Source of the DNA: Candidatus Alcyoniella australis
GTDB lineage: Bacteria > Lernaellota > Lernaellaia > JAVCCG01 > Alcyoniellaceae
Direction of reading: 5' to 3'
Length of the DNA: 64,000 nt
NCBI GenBank assembly: GCA_030765605.1
Contig: JAVCCG010000091.1
Location: 23,364-87,363 of the forward strand
In this document: piece by piece, positions 1-9,147 of the stretch
Position numbering within the stretch: the first letter of the stretch is position 1
Layout of the letters: every line of letters starts with the position of its first letter
Program-made: the position numbers and the translations under genes
The notes under the pieces: generated by a model
Told to the model about the DNA's origin: nothing
The model's input: only the letters and a program-made list of their open reading frames with translations
Database searches by the model: none

Positions 1-111
1 CGAACGCCGAGGCGCAAAGCAGTGAAACAAAGGCCGCAAACGCATTGTGTGACAAATATTTACATTCAAAATCATATTGTTACCAACAGGGGGGATACTC
101 CATTCTATCTG

Positions 112-156
112 TAAAAAAACAAACGCCGAGGTGGCCGGCTGCCTTCCTCGACGTTT
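112..156 (-). terminator. Rho-independent terminator of the minor-pilin operon
   Basis: Read on the minus strand, arms at 146-156 and 121-131 form an 11-bp stem with one mismatch, followed at once by a G and seven T residues (the A-run at 113-119). It lies about 70 bases downstream of the pilW-like stop codon, where the minus-strand pilin operon should end. The rest of 1-224 shows no gene. The arm sequence AACGCCGAGG also recurs at 3-12, perhaps from a neighbouring terminator outside the window. Confidence 0.8.
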
Positions 157-224
157 GCGATCCGTTGGTTTTTTTTTATTTGCCTAAGCGTTACTAAGCC
201 ACACTTAAGAATCCACTTTACTGG

Positions 225-3200
225 TTAATCACAGGTAGCCGGTCCGCCGAACGGCCACGGCCGATGGTTGAGACTCCACTCGCCGCCGTACTGATTGCAC
301 TCCAGTTGGTTCTGGCAGTCGTTGTCATCGTAGTTCATCACTGCCGGCGGCGGACACTGTCCGCAGAACTCGGTCACGCGAATCATGTCGTAGGCCTCGC
401 GCGTGGTGCCGTAGCCTTCGCAATTGCCGGCCCACCAGAACAGCGTACACCACAAGTCGCGCAGCTTGACAAACGGATTGGCGTAGATCCCGATGCGTCC
501 GGTTTCGTAGTCGTAGTCGTCGGTCGGCTCGAACGGTCCGTCGGGCCACACGCCGAGAATCACGCCGTTGGCGTCGTAACAAGCGTGGGAGTTGTCCGAG
601 CCGTAGGCCAATATCGGCGGCGTGTTGTACCAGCGGTACTGCCAATCCCAGGTTCTGTTGTTGTCCGGTGCGGCCCAGAAATAGACGTGGGTGGTGTCCG
701 CCCCGGGCAGGTCCGGGTTGGCGTTGGGCGCTGATGATTCGTCGCAGACGATGTAGAAGATGCTCCACCAGTCGTCGTCGGAGTAGGCGTTGATCTCGTT
801 CACCGCGCTCTTCTGCGGGGTGGCGTACGAGAACAGCGGCGCGTAGTTGGCGCCGGGCATCCGGTAGTAGGAGAGCGTACTGGCCAGGCAGTGATGCGTC
901 TCGGGATTGCCCCCATACTTGTAGGTGCAGTTGAAGTCCATCTCGATCTGGTAGTGATCGAAGCCTTTGCCCCAGTAGCTGGGGTCGTTGTTGTTGTGCC
1001 GTCCGCGGAAAGCCATGGACATCGAGTTGTCGTAATAGTGAATCGCGTCGCCCACCGGCGTATAGGGGTTATAGACCTTGGTGTGGTACTGCACCATGAT
1101 GTTCTTCATGTGGCAGCTGGTCGAGGTCGAGGTGTTGCCCCACCACTCCTTGTTTATGCCGTTGTTGTTCGACCACAAGAAGGTGTGGTTCTTGATGTAG
1201 GTCATGTCCTCGTAGCACGAGTCCCAGAAGTCGGTGACGCAGACCTCGAACAGCCACAGGTCGATGCAGAAGGCGCAAATGTTGTAGCCAAAGTCTCCGG
1301 TGAACTCGAAGATCAGGCTGAACAGGTAGCCCAGCAGGCCGTCGAAGTCGGTGCGCGCATACCCGCTGGGGTCGACCTCGAAGATATGGTCGCCGATGTA
1401 GAACTCCCAATGGACGTCGCCGAAGATCGTGCTGAACGAGATCGACCAGTCGAGCAAAATGAACTCGGCGCTCTCGAACGGATAGTCGCCCTCTTCGAAC
1501 TTGCCCTGACGGTTGGGGTTGCCGTTGTGATACAGCGGGTCGCCGTCATCCCGGGCCCACCACGACCAACTCATTTGATATTGGGCGTTAGCCGTGGGAT
1601 AGCCGCTGAGATCGTAATAGGGATGGGCGTCGACCGGCAGTCCCGAGGGCCAGCAGACCTGGTCGGCGAACCAGAACATCCGATCGTCCCATGGATATGT
1701 TGTTGACTGTCCCGGACGGTGCGAGTTGCACTGATCTTGGCCGACCCCGCCGCAGCAGGGCATGGTGCAGCTCGCGGGGCAGCCTGCGGGCCGCGGACAC
1801 TTGGCGCACTCATCGGTGCAGCTTGGGTCCCACTCCGCAGTCCCGTTGCCCGGGTGATCGATCATCGTGGTCACCGAGTACAGGTAGCGTTTCCCCGGGT
1901 CGACGTAGTTCCAGATCTCGAAGGTGCGGTAGGTCTGGTCGGTGATCTCCTGGATGCCGAAACCGCCGGCCGATTGCCAGCCGTCGGGGTCCTGGCCCGC
2001 CCAGACCACCTGGTCGAACTCGGCGTGCAGCGACCAGTCCTCGTCCCAGGTGCCGCCGGAGAACACGGTGGTCCACGGGAAGCGCTGTACGCGGTAGTAG
2101 ATGTTGTCCGCGGGCGTGGTGGTCTTGTTCGGGGTTGGGGTCTGATAGTCGCGGCAATAGGGCACCGCGTCGAATATCCAGAACTTGAGCTGGCCGGTAT
2201 CGCAGTCGTAGTTGGTCAACGGCGGGGAACAGGCAGCCGAGCGTAGACAGAAGGTGGCGATGTCAGGGAATCCCGCCGGATGGATCACGCCCAGGTTGAT
2301 CGTGCGCGTACAACCGACTTCGTCGCTGTACATCACCATGTACTCGTAGATCGTGCCCGGATCCTGGCCGATATAGCTGGCCGCGGGATAGTAGCCGTGG
2401 GTCGCCACCGCCACCGAGCCCATCATGCTGCTGTAGGTGACCTCGTCGACCAACTCCCAAGAGCCGACCACGTTCTCGCGAGCCAGCACTGTGAACAGGG
2501 TGCCGTCGGGCGGCAGTGGGCTGCTGAAGTGCCACTGAATGTCGATGGGCCCGACCAGGTTGCACTGCGAGGAGGTGGGCGGGTTCGCATCGAGGTCGAT
2601 GTACGTGGGCAGTTCGCCCTCTGCGCAATCCCAGGCCGATTCTCTGGGACAACTAAAGCTGTAGTTCCACGGCGCGTAGGCTCGACCCACGGTCGTGCCG
2701 CTTCCGTCGCCGTAGACCGCGGATACCGAGTAGACGTAGTTGTAGCTGTCCGCGGGAGTCGGGTTGGACGGGGCGTAGATCAGATTGTATTTGGGGTCCG
2801 TCGAATCGGTGGCCGGCGATACGGGGTTGCTCCAGTCCGGCTCCATGGTCGAGGTGACCGTGAACATCTTGTGCTCGTCGTCCTGCGGGTTGGTCGCCAG
2901 AGCGTTGGAGTCGTACCAATATAAGGTGTTGCCGCTTGCGGTCTGCGGCTTGGCCACGAACACGACCATATCGCTGTAGTTCGGGTCGCCGAACGCGTCG
3001 TAGAAGCCGTAGGGCTCCGGGGTGCGATAGATGTAGTAGTAGTTGGGAACCTCGCTGAATCCTCCGTCGTCCACGTCGTTGAGCGACTCGCCCCAGGTAA
3101 CCCTGAAACGTGCCGTGACATCGCCGTTGTGCATCACGGTCGAGGCGTCGTCGATCTCGAGGTCCGTCGGTGGGCTGAACGACGATCCGACTCCGAGGTT

Positions 3201-5198
3201 GGTCGATTTGCGGCCGCACGATTGAACGTCGAAGTAATCGCCGCAATCGGAGTTCATCGGTTCGGGATCGCTGAGGCACTCGGCGTATGTGCCGTCGCGC
3301 TCGTAGGCGCGGACCTCGTAGTAGTAACGGTATTCGTCGCCGTTGAGCCCCCACTGCTGCGAATCCAGCGGCAACATGCTGCCGCCGCCCTCGCCGCGGC
3401 CGGGGCTGCCGTCCTCGTCGAACCAGTAGTAACGCTCGTTGAACTTGAAGAACTGCGAGGGCGGACTGAGATCGTTCCGGCACTGCTCCACGGCGTCCCA
3501 GTCGCTCAGCGCGCTGTTGGCGCAGGAGGTGTCGGCGTCGTCAATATCGATCTTGGCGATCGGGACGTTGTCGACCTCGTATAGCTCGTTGGGCGCCGAA
3601 CGGTAGATCCAATACTCATCGACGTTGGGATCTTCTGTTCCGCCGGATTGGCTGGGTGACCAGTTGAGCATGATCGAGCCCCAGCGCGTTCCCGAGGCCG
3701 GCGGCTCGAAACCGGAAGTGGCGTAGCCGTAGAAGTCGTCGGTCTTGGGCTTGTTGGGGTGAATCTCGACCGCCGCCTCGGGCGCCGAGGTCAGCGCAGT
3801 GCTGCGCGAGTTGCCGCAGTCCACGGCATAGACCTGGTAGGTGTAGGAGATCGGGAAATCCGGATCGCCCCAATTGGCAACGATCGAGCGGTCGTACAAC
3901 ACGTAGCTCGCCTGGCCTGTGGCCGGCACGAAGGTATAGTACTGAAACGTGCCCGATCCGCCGCCCTCCTCGGGATTGAGCTTCTTATAGATGTCGTACC
4001 AGACAACGTCGTTGACGCCGGTGCCGTCGTCGGGCGAGCGGTCGAAGCTGATTCTCATCGCCCGACCGCACTCGTCGTTCTCGACATCGATGTTGGTCGG
4101 AGGCTCGGGCGGATCGCCGCAGTCCGGGTCGCGAAAGGTGCGCAGGTTGCGCGGGGCCACCGAGAGCCGCACCGTTGTCTCTAAAAACGGCGTGCCGTTG
4201 ACCGACGGCGCGTCGTAGTCCGGCTCCTTGGCGATCACCGTGGCCGAAACCTCGATGCGGTGAATCACGTCGTCGAGCAGGTTGTAGTCAAGCCGTCCGT
4301 TGGAGTTCAGATCCTCTCCGTCGTCGAGCTCGTCGTTGGCCGAAACGCCGCCCAAATCCTCGCTGTTGCTCGGGAATGATCCGTCCTGGTTGATAAACAC
4401 CGCGCCCTGCGGCGGCTTGAAGTTGATCTGATAGCCCGAGGACATCCAGGGATATCGCAAGCGATAGCTGTAGTTGCCGCGCAGCAGGTTGCCGATCTCG
4501 GTGCTGTCCAGCGAATCGTTGGGTGCGGACGTGTTGCCCCACAGGGTGTCGACCGTGGCGGGGTTGAGGTCGAAATCGCCCCAATACAAAAACAACGGCT
4601 GCGGATGTTCTCCGTTGGGATAGGTCATCGTGCCGTCGTCGTAGCGCAGACCGTAGGACATGATCGACGTGCGCCCGGGATCTTCGTTGTAAGACTGATA
4701 AAGCACACGATCGTCGTCGGAATAGGAGTAATCCAGGTTGGACATGAAGCCCACTGCGGGCTCGGCCAGGTAGAGGCGGAGCATCTCGGCCGACGATCCG
4801 TACCCCTCGGCGGGCGGATCGTAGCTGTATAAGGCGTCGAACTGATACGAGTCGGTGAACTCAGGCACTGCCTCGTCGTAGTTGGCGTTGAAGGCGATCT
4901 CGTAGGGCGCGGCCCAAATGATGGCGGGCTGCTCGGAGTTCGGCGGAACGTCCTTGCCGATCATCATCAGCAGATCGCGCGCCGATTCCACGGTCTGACG
5001 GCCGATCTGGTTGATCTCGACCAACCGCTCCTGCCGCATGACCTGCTGGGAGTGGGCGACGAACAGATAGTAGATCACTGCCACAAGGATCAACGCCAGC
5101 GCCAGGGCGACCAGCAGCTCGATGAGGCTGAACCCGGATTGGCGTCTCGAAGCGGCTTTGCCTGATCTTTTACACATCAGCATATCAACGTCTCTCAT
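225..5198 (-). CDS. Giant PilW-like minor pilin with fibronectin-III-like modules
   Basis: Type IV prepilin-like protein of 1657 residues. A class III signal is visible: basic leader, Gly22/Phe23 cleavage site, Glu27 at the +5 position, then the hydrophobic helix (FSLIELLVALALALIL). The rest is a very large extracellular region rich in Tyr, Trp, Asp and Cys. Segments starting with Pro-Pro near residues 365, 498, 678 and 873, each with a later WYDIYKK/EYWIYRS/YYYIYRT-type strand, look like fibronectin type III modules; a Cys-rich stretch follows near 1130 and another at the C-terminus. Ordinary PilW proteins are several times shorter. It is the last gene of the operon, 6 bases after the PilX-like gene. 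The inferred role is a pilus-tip or initiation-complex adhesin processed by the prepilin peptidase at 13257. Starts at Met6 or Met8 are also possible. The pilin class is secure; the adhesin role is inference. Confidence 0.8.
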   Translation of the reverse strand: MRDVDMLMCKRSGKAASRRQSGFSLIELLVALALALILVAVIYYLFVAHSQQVMRQERLVEINQIGRQTVESARDLLMMIGKDVPPNSEQPAIIWAAPYEIAFNANYDEAVPEFTDSYQFDALYSYDPPAEGYGSSAEMLRLYLAEPAVGFMSNLDYSYSDDDRVLYQSYNEDPGRTSIMSYGLRYDDGTMTYPNGEHPQPLFLYWGDFDLNPATVDTLWGNTSAPNDSLDSTEIGNLLRGNYSYRLRYPWMSSGYQINFKPPQGAVFINQDGSFPSNSEDLGGVSANDELDDGEDLNSNGRLDYNLLDDVIHRIEVSATVIAKEPDYDAPSVNGTPFLETTVRLSVAPRNLRTFRDPDCGDPPEPPTNIDVENDECGRAMRISFDRSPDDGTGVNDVVWYDIYKKLNPEEGGGSGTFQYYTFVPATGQASYVLYDRSIVANWGDPDFPISYTYQVYAVDCGNSRSTALTSAPEAAVEIHPNKPKTDDFYGYATSGFEPPASGTRWGSIMLNWSPSQSGGTEDPNVDEYWIYRSAPNELYEVDNVPIAKIDIDDADTSCANSALSDWDAVEQCRNDLSPPSQFFKFNERYYWFDEDGSPGRGEGGGSMLPLDSQQWGLNGDEYRYYYEVRAYERDGTYAECLSDPEPMNSDCGDYFDVQSCGRKSTNLGVGSSFSPPTDLEIDDASTVMHNGDVTARFRVTWGESLNDVDDGGFSEVPNYYYIYRTPEPYGFYDAFGDPNYSDMVVFVAKPQTASGNTLYWYDSNALATNPQDDEHKMFTVTSTMEPDWSNPVSPATDSTDPKYNLIYAPSNPTPADSYNYVYSVSAVYGDGSGTTVGRAYAPWNYSFSCPRESAWDCAEGELPTYIDLDANPPTSSQCNLVGPIDIQWHFSSPLPPDGTLFTVLARENVVGSWELVDEVTYSSMMGSVAVATHGYYPAASYIGQDPGTIYEYMVMYSDEVGCTRTINLGVIHPAGFPDIATFCLRSAACSPPLTNYDCDTGQLKFWIFDAVPYCRDYQTPTPNKTTTPADNIYYRVQRFPWTTVFSGGTWDEDWSLHAEFDQVVWAGQDPDGWQSAGGFGIQEITDQTYRTFEIWNYVDPGKRYLYSVTTMIDHPGNGTAEWDPSCTDECAKCPRPAGCPASCTMPCCGGVGQDQCNSHRPGQSTTYPWDDRMFWFADQVCWPSGLPVDAHPYYDLSGYPTANAQYQMSWSWWARDDGDPLYHNGNPNRQGKFEEGDYPFESAEFILLDWSISFSTIFGDVHWEFYIGDHIFEVDPSGYARTDFDGLLGYLFSLIFEFTGDFGYNICAFCIDLWLFEVCVTDFWDSCYEDMTYIKNHTFLWSNNNGINKEWWGNTSTSTSCHMKNIMVQYHTKVYNPYTPVGDAIHYYDNSMSMAFRGRHNNNDPSYWGKGFDHYQIEMDFNCTYKYGGNPETHHCLASTLSYYRMPGANYAPLFSYATPQKSAVNEINAYSDDDWWSIFYIVCDESSAPNANPDLPGADTTHVYFWAAPDNNRTWDWQYRWYNTPPILAYGSDNSHACYDANGVILGVWPDGPFEPTDDYDYETGRIGIYANPFVKLRDLWCTLFWWAGNCEGYGTTREAYDMIRVTEFCGQCPPPAVMNYDDNDCQNQLECNQYGGEWSLNHRPWPFGGPATCD

Positions 5199-5204
5199 CT
5201 GCGA

Positions 5205-7649
5205 TTACCAGCAATTGCCGGCGTGGTCCAGGCACCCGGCGTCATCAACGCCGATCGGTTCCCAGGAAACTATCCGGTAATCGCCGTTGCCGTATGGGAT
5301 TCCTCTGCCAGTGCCGCTTTTATCCACCGAGAACGGCGGATGTGCGTATTTCAGCCGGGGGTCGTGGACCACATTGACCATCTCGAAACCCATCAGGTTG
5401 CAGCCGTCGGTCACCGGCTGAGGTTCTCCGCCGCCGGCCGACGGGTTGTAAATCTCGTTGTAGATTTCGTTGTTGCTATAGGTCTGGCCGTTGGTGCAGG
5501 CCGACGAGCCGGAAACGCCCGCGGTGTAGAAGTCGTAGTTCAGCCGGCCGGGATAGTACTGGTAGACCGAGCCGACGATTCGTAGGGTGCCCGACTGGTT
5601 GGCCATCGGCACGAAGGCGTTGGCGCCGTCCAGATATGGTGTGCCGGTCCAGGGATCGGCCAGGAACGGGTTGGGGCGCGAGCTGGTGCCCTCAAAAGTG
5701 CGGGGCATGGCGTAGAACCCGGAGCGGAAGGCCTCGAGCTCGTCGCGTTGGGCCGAGGTGAGCGAGGCCGTGCTGTAGGGGCTGATACAGCTCACCGTCG
5801 GCACGGAGCCGGTGCCCACGGTGCAGAAGCGACCAAAGGAGACCAGCATCGCCTGGATGTCCTCCGATCCGTCGTCGTCGGTGATCGGATCGGCATGGTG
5901 GTCGTAGTTGCCGGTGGGCTGGAACCAGCCGGTGCCGTTCTGGGCGTCGGACCAGTCGTCGAGGTAGATCTCGTGCTGGTTCAGCACGTTTTTCTTCGGA
6001 TAGCTTTGGGGAATCACGATCCGGCCGCCGGCCACGAGCATCAGCATGTCGATGTCGTCCGGGTCGGTGTAGCTCTCGGGCATGCTGGGGATCGGGCTCT
6101 GTTCGTACTCGATCTCGTGGTCGAGGTAGATATCGCCGGTGGCGATCAAGGTCACGCTGCCGTCGACGATGCCCGAGACGATCGCGTCGCCGTAGACCAC
6201 GATGATCCCGGTGCGCGTGCCCGAGCAGCCCGAGATCGTGCTGTCGCGGCTGGGAACGTAGAGGAAGTCGAAGCCCGGCATGACGTCCTCGGTGTCGTAG
6301 GGCCGGAACGTGGCGCCGCCCGAGGTGTTGGCCCGAGTACCGTCACAGCTCTTGGCGTTACCACTGATCCAGCTTGCACCGCTGGTCCAGATCTCGCCGC
6401 CCTGGGCGATCATCTTGGCATGACGCCGGGCCGCGGTGTCGCCGTAGAATGCGGCCTCGAGGTCGTTGATGTCGGTCTTGTCGAAGGGGATCCGCCAGAC
6501 CATCATGATCCCCTTATCGTTCGGATCCTGGGCCACGCCGTCGTTGATCGAGGGCGTGATCGCCGAGGCCACCCTTGAGTTGAACTCGTAATTGCATAAG
6601 CCGCCGGCCCAGTTGCATGTCGGGTCGCTGGTGTCCAGGTCGTTGCGGAATAGAATGCGGTAGGCCGTGTCGGCGGCCGGTTTCTCGAGGATCAGATCGG
6701 CGTTGCGACGCAGCCAAGTCGTGCTGGTGCTGGTGACCATCGCGCCGTAGCTCGGCCCGGCGTTGGTTTGGGCCGATTCAACTATACCGCGGGTGAACAC
6801 CGGATGATGCTCGGTGCGCGAGCCGCCCAGGGACTGGTTGCGCGAGTTTTGGTACTGGACGCCGGAGAGCGTGCCGAAGTGAAAGTCGTCGGGCTGGCGC
6901 CAGGAGACCTCGCCCACGATCCGCGGCCAGCCGCGGAACAGCGGGCGGCGGTTGTTGCCGCGGTCCACGCTTAAATAGACATCGCCGGTGATCGTGTCGC
7001 CGGTGTTGAACGTCTCGGTGCAGTTGCGCAGCAGGTGATAGTCGTCGTTGTGCGAGGAGCCGACGTAGCAGTCGTGGCTGGAGCGGAAACGGTTGTAGGG
7101 CGTCCAGTAGTAGGTGAACCAGGCGTAATCCCACCAGGCGCGCGCGCTGACCTTGAAGCGGAAGGCGCGGGCGAAGTTGGTGGAGGGCACCTCGAGCTTG
7201 ACGTCGATGTACATGTCGTTGGACAGCCGCCGGTCGTGGGGTCCCTCCCAGTCGCGCATGTCGACCCAGGCGTTGGCCTGCAGGTCGCTGTTGATTTCTA
7301 CGCTGGAGTCATCGACCTCGAGCACCCCGGCGTCTTCGACGACCCGGATCGCCGAGATCTGGTCAGAGACCTGGTCGGGATCGATCCGCAGCACGCCGTA
7401 GGGGCCGTAGCTGCGATAGTAGAAATGGTTGATCACGCGGTCGGCGACCTGCTCGGCGTAGAAGAACATCAGGTCGGCCTCGCCCTCGTTGGTCACCAGG
7501 CGCGTCTCAGTCATCGAGGTGGCCATGGCCAGGATTCCTAGGGTAAGAATCATGAACATGATCAGCATGGCGGCGACCAGAGCAAAACCCTGTTGCCCCT
7601 TGAAACGTTCCCTGTCGATTTTCGTGCCGCTGTCCTGGCGCATGCTCAA
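5205..7649 (-). CDS. Large PilX-like minor pilin
   Basis: An 814-residue PilX_N-type protein. The N-terminus has a basic leader, a Gly21/Phe22 prepilin cleavage site and a long hydrophobic helix (FALVAAMLIMFMILTLG) followed by the TRLVTNEGEADLMFFYAEQ segment typical of PilX/PilW families. Position +5 is Ala rather than Glu, which is common in PilX_N proteins. The soluble part is far longer than classical PilX (about 200 residues), is rich in Tyr and Asp, and has a middle stretch resembling repetitive beta structure (GDAIVSGIVDGSVTLIATGDIYLDHEI, around 490-520). Its ATG overlaps the stop of the upstream pilV-like gene (ATGA), so the two are translationally coupled. It probably sits in the pilus-initiating minor pilin complex with the adjacent PilV, PilW and FimT-like proteins. 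Confidence 0.78.
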   Translation of the reverse strand: MSMRQDSGTKIDRERFKGQQGFALVAAMLIMFMILTLGILAMATSMTETRLVTNEGEADLMFFYAEQVADRVINHFYYRSYGPYGVLRIDPDQVSDQISAIRVVEDAGVLEVDDSSVEINSDLQANAWVDMRDWEGPHDRRLSNDMYIDVKLEVPSTNFARAFRFKVSARAWWDYAWFTYYWTPYNRFRSSHDCYVGSSHNDDYHLLRNCTETFNTGDTITGDVYLSVDRGNNRRPLFRGWPRIVGEVSWRQPDDFHFGTLSGVQYQNSRNQSLGGSRTEHHPVFTRGIVESAQTNAGPSYGAMVTSTSTTWLRRNADLILEKPAADTAYRILFRNDLDTSDPTCNWAGGLCNYEFNSRVASAITPSINDGVAQDPNDKGIMMVWRIPFDKTDINDLEAAFYGDTAARRHAKMIAQGGEIWTSGASWISGNAKSCDGTRANTSGGATFRPYDTEDVMPGFDFLYVPSRDSTISGCSGTRTGIIVVYGDAIVSGIVDGSVTLIATGDIYLDHEIEYEQSPIPSMPESYTDPDDIDMLMLVAGGRIVIPQSYPKKNVLNQHEIYLDDWSDAQNGTGWFQPTGNYDHHADPITDDDGSEDIQAMLVSFGRFCTVGTGSVPTVSCISPYSTASLTSAQRDELEAFRSGFYAMPRTFEGTSSRPNPFLADPWTGTPYLDGANAFVPMANQSGTLRIVGSVYQYYPGRLNYDFYTAGVSGSSACTNGQTYSNNEIYNEIYNPSAGGGEPQPVTDGCNLMGFEMVNVVHDPRLKYAHPPFSVDKSGTGRGIPYGNGDYRIVSWEPIGVDDAGCLDHAGNCW

Positions 7650-8242
7650 CCCTTCTTAAGATACTGGTAGCGATCTATCGAGTGCCCGCCGAAACGATCG
7701 ATCCAGGTCACGGTCACCAGCACCATGCGGAAATCCTCGCCGCGATATTGGTTGGATCCGCAGCCGCTGGCGGTTACCGTTCCCGAGTTAAGCAGCACTC
7801 CCCCCGGGTCGCCCTCGTTGAGGTTGCGCGCGGCGCCGTTGCCGGTGTTGCCAAAGAGGATCGCGGTGCCGCAGTCGGCGGTGGTGCCGTTGGTGTAGAC
7901 GCTGGTGCTGCGCGTGAAGCTCAGCGGGCTGTTGGTCACCGATACGGTCTCGTTGCCATAGAGCGTGGTGTTGCTTCCCGAGGCCGAGCCGCGATTGGAC
8001 GTGCTGTAATCGTAGTAGATCGGCCAGGACTTGACGTGCTCGAGCTTCTGCACCGCGAGTTGGTTGGCCAGGCCGCGGTTGCGGGCCAGGGTGTTGGACT
8101 TGATGTTGAACAGCAACGCCGGGATCAGCGCCAAGATGCCGACGGTTAAGATCCCCATCGCCACCACCACCTCGATCAGCGTAAAGCCCGCGCGGTCCCG
8201 GCCGCCGTTCCGCCTGGAGATACGCCTGGTGATCACTTCCAT
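7646..8242 (-). CDS. pilV: PilV-like type IV minor pilin, copy A
   Basis: A 198-residue prepilin. The chosen ATG (MEVITRRISRRN) gives a short basic leader before Gly/Phe cleavage and the GFTLIEVVVAMGILTVG helix; an upstream in-frame start would run deep into the fimT-like gene. It overlaps the end of the fimT-like gene by 10 bases and the PilX-like gene by 4. Over 179 aligned residues after the cleavage site I count about 30 differences from the second copy at 9148-9735. The two Cys in the TADCGTAILFG and SGCGSNQY segments are shared and probably form a disulfide. The family role is minor pilin in the initiation/tip complex. Confidence 0.85.
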   Translation of the reverse strand: MEVITRRISRRNGGRDRAGFTLIEVVVAMGILTVGILALIPALLFNIKSNTLARNRGLANQLAVQKLEHVKSWPIYYDYSTSNRGSASGSNTTLYGNETVSVTNSPLSFTRSTSVYTNGTTADCGTAILFGNTGNGAARNLNEGDPGGVLLNSGTVTASGCGSNQYRGEDFRMVLVTVTWIDRFGGHSIDRYQYLKKG

Positions 8243-8904
8243 CCCCAGCGATAGTACTTCCAGCCGCGGATCTGTCCTGAGGGCGCCAGCCAGTCGACCG
8301 CGCGCATCCGGTCGTCGCGCATGCCCGATAGGCTGGTGTCGATGGTTGGTATCAGGTAGACCACCCCGGTCTGACTGGCCGTGCCGTCGCGGTGGAAGCT
8401 CACTTTCTGATTGCTCACGCCGGGGCACTCACCCCAACCCGAATCGTAGATGTTGATCGCGCAGGGGATCGGCGTGGCATGCGGAGGAACGCCCACGGGC
8501 ACGCTGGGCGTGCTCATGTAGCCAAAGGTGATCCCGGACTGCAGATAGTAGGTCTGGATCTGATCGTCGTAAACGCCGTCGCCGTCGGTGTCCAGGCCGT
8601 AGGTATAGCGATCGTTGTCGTTGTCGAACACGACCACCCAGTCGCGGCCGTCGCGGATCGCCCTGGCGCGCACAATGCGCATGTGACCCGCCAGGTCGCG
8701 CATCGAGGCGTTGCAGCGAATCTGAAGCCGATAACCCATGATCGAGAGAAAACCGATGGCCGCGATGATCGAGATCAGCGCGATCACCACCATCAGCTCG
8801 ATTAGTGAGAATCCTCGATCCTCGTCTTCGGTATCAGCGGGGCTTGTATGTTTGGGCTGGTCCGTATCTTTCGTCTCGACCAGCTCGTCCGATTTGGAGG
8901 GCAT
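8233..8904 (-). CDS. fimT: FimT/GspH-type pseudopilin
   Basis: A 223-residue pseudopilin. The N-terminal segment RGFSLIELMVVIALISIIAAIGF is a class III signal with the canonical Glu at +5; the following NASMRDLAGHMRIVRARAIRDGRDWVVVFD fits the GspH/FimT domain. The leader before the Gly is unusually long (about 30 residues, acidic). The ATG is preceded by GGGGAGAATAGC, a good ribosome site. It is the first gene of the run fimT-pilV-pilX-pilW, in the order known from other type IV pilus minor-pilin clusters. A sigma-54-type promoter lies about 50 bases upstream. Confidence 0.85.
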   Translation of the reverse strand: MPSKSDELVETKDTDQPKHTSPADTEDEDRGFSLIELMVVIALISIIAAIGFLSIMGYRLQIRCNASMRDLAGHMRIVRARAIRDGRDWVVVFDNDNDRYTYGLDTDGDGVYDDQIQTYYLQSGITFGYMSTPSVPVGVPPHATPIPCAINIYDSGWGECPGVSNQKVSFHRDGTASQTGVVYLIPTIDTSLSGMRDDRMRAVDWLAPSGQIRGWKYYRWGWK

Positions 8905-8920
8905 GCTATTCTCCCCATAG

Positions 8921-8940
8921 TAGACGGCTCTATCCGTCTA
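8921..8940 (-). other. 5' stem-loop in the fimT leader
   Basis: On the minus strand TAGACGG and CCGTCTA form a perfect 7-bp stem with a 6-base loop, ending about 10 bases upstream of the fimT ATG's ribosome site. The predicted start from the sigma-54 promoter at 8950-8965 (about 8939) falls at the first base of this hairpin, so the mRNA would begin with a stem-loop. Such 5' stems can protect mRNA from decay or affect ribosome access; which applies here is unknown. Confidence 0.5.
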
Positions 8941-8949
8941 AATTAATCC

Positions 8950-8965
8950 AGCAAGCACTATGCCA
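8950..8965 (-). promoter_or_regulatory. Sigma-54 (-24/-12) promoter of fimT-pilV-pilX-pilW
   Basis: The minus-strand sequence TGGCATAGTGCTTGCT matches the RpoN consensus TGGCACG-N4-TTGCW at the invariant GG and GC, which are separated by the required 10 bases; only two positions of the -24 block differ. It lies 46 bases upstream of the fimT ATG in an otherwise non-coding gap of 243 bases, and a PilR-like sigma-54 activator is encoded 1.2 kb away. Confidence 0.65.
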
Positions 8966-9069
8966 TGCGTGCCCCTTGTCTACAAATCGATTTTTTATCA
9001 AATATTTTCCAGCCTTGCAATAATAAATCGTATGTGTTTTATCCCCTAGCCGCTCCCAAGGTGTGGCAA

Positions 9070-9088
9070 CTATGCAAAGTTTGCATAG
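9070..9088. promoter_or_regulatory. Perfect palindrome, candidate activator (UAS) site
   Basis: CTATGCAAA and TTTGCATAG flank a single central base, giving a perfect 9+9 inverted repeat. An outer GTGGC/GCCAC pair encloses it on the minus strand. It sits about 105 bases upstream of the -24 element at 8950-8965, the usual distance for a bacterial enhancer-binding-protein site. It could equally be an RNA hairpin in a read-through transcript. Confidence 0.45.
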
Positions 9089-9147
9089 CACTCGTCCCAG
9101 ATAGCCACAAATCAACGGCTACCATAATGTTGCCTCATGCCGAGGAA

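Noticed and set aside
161-179. Plus-strand T-run near the left edge as a second terminator
   Set aside because: The T-run is 13 bases from the hairpin arm, too far for a canonical intrinsic terminator, and no plus-strand gene ends here.
264-4832. Several plus-strand frames across the PilW gene
   Set aside because: They are antisense shadows of the minus-strand pilin gene; the minus frame has a prepilin signal and a continuous domain pattern.
8930-9115. 61-codon minus-strand frame in the gap between pilV copy B and fimT
   Set aside because: It overlaps the sigma-54 promoter and palindrome, has no ribosome site, and no recognisable product.
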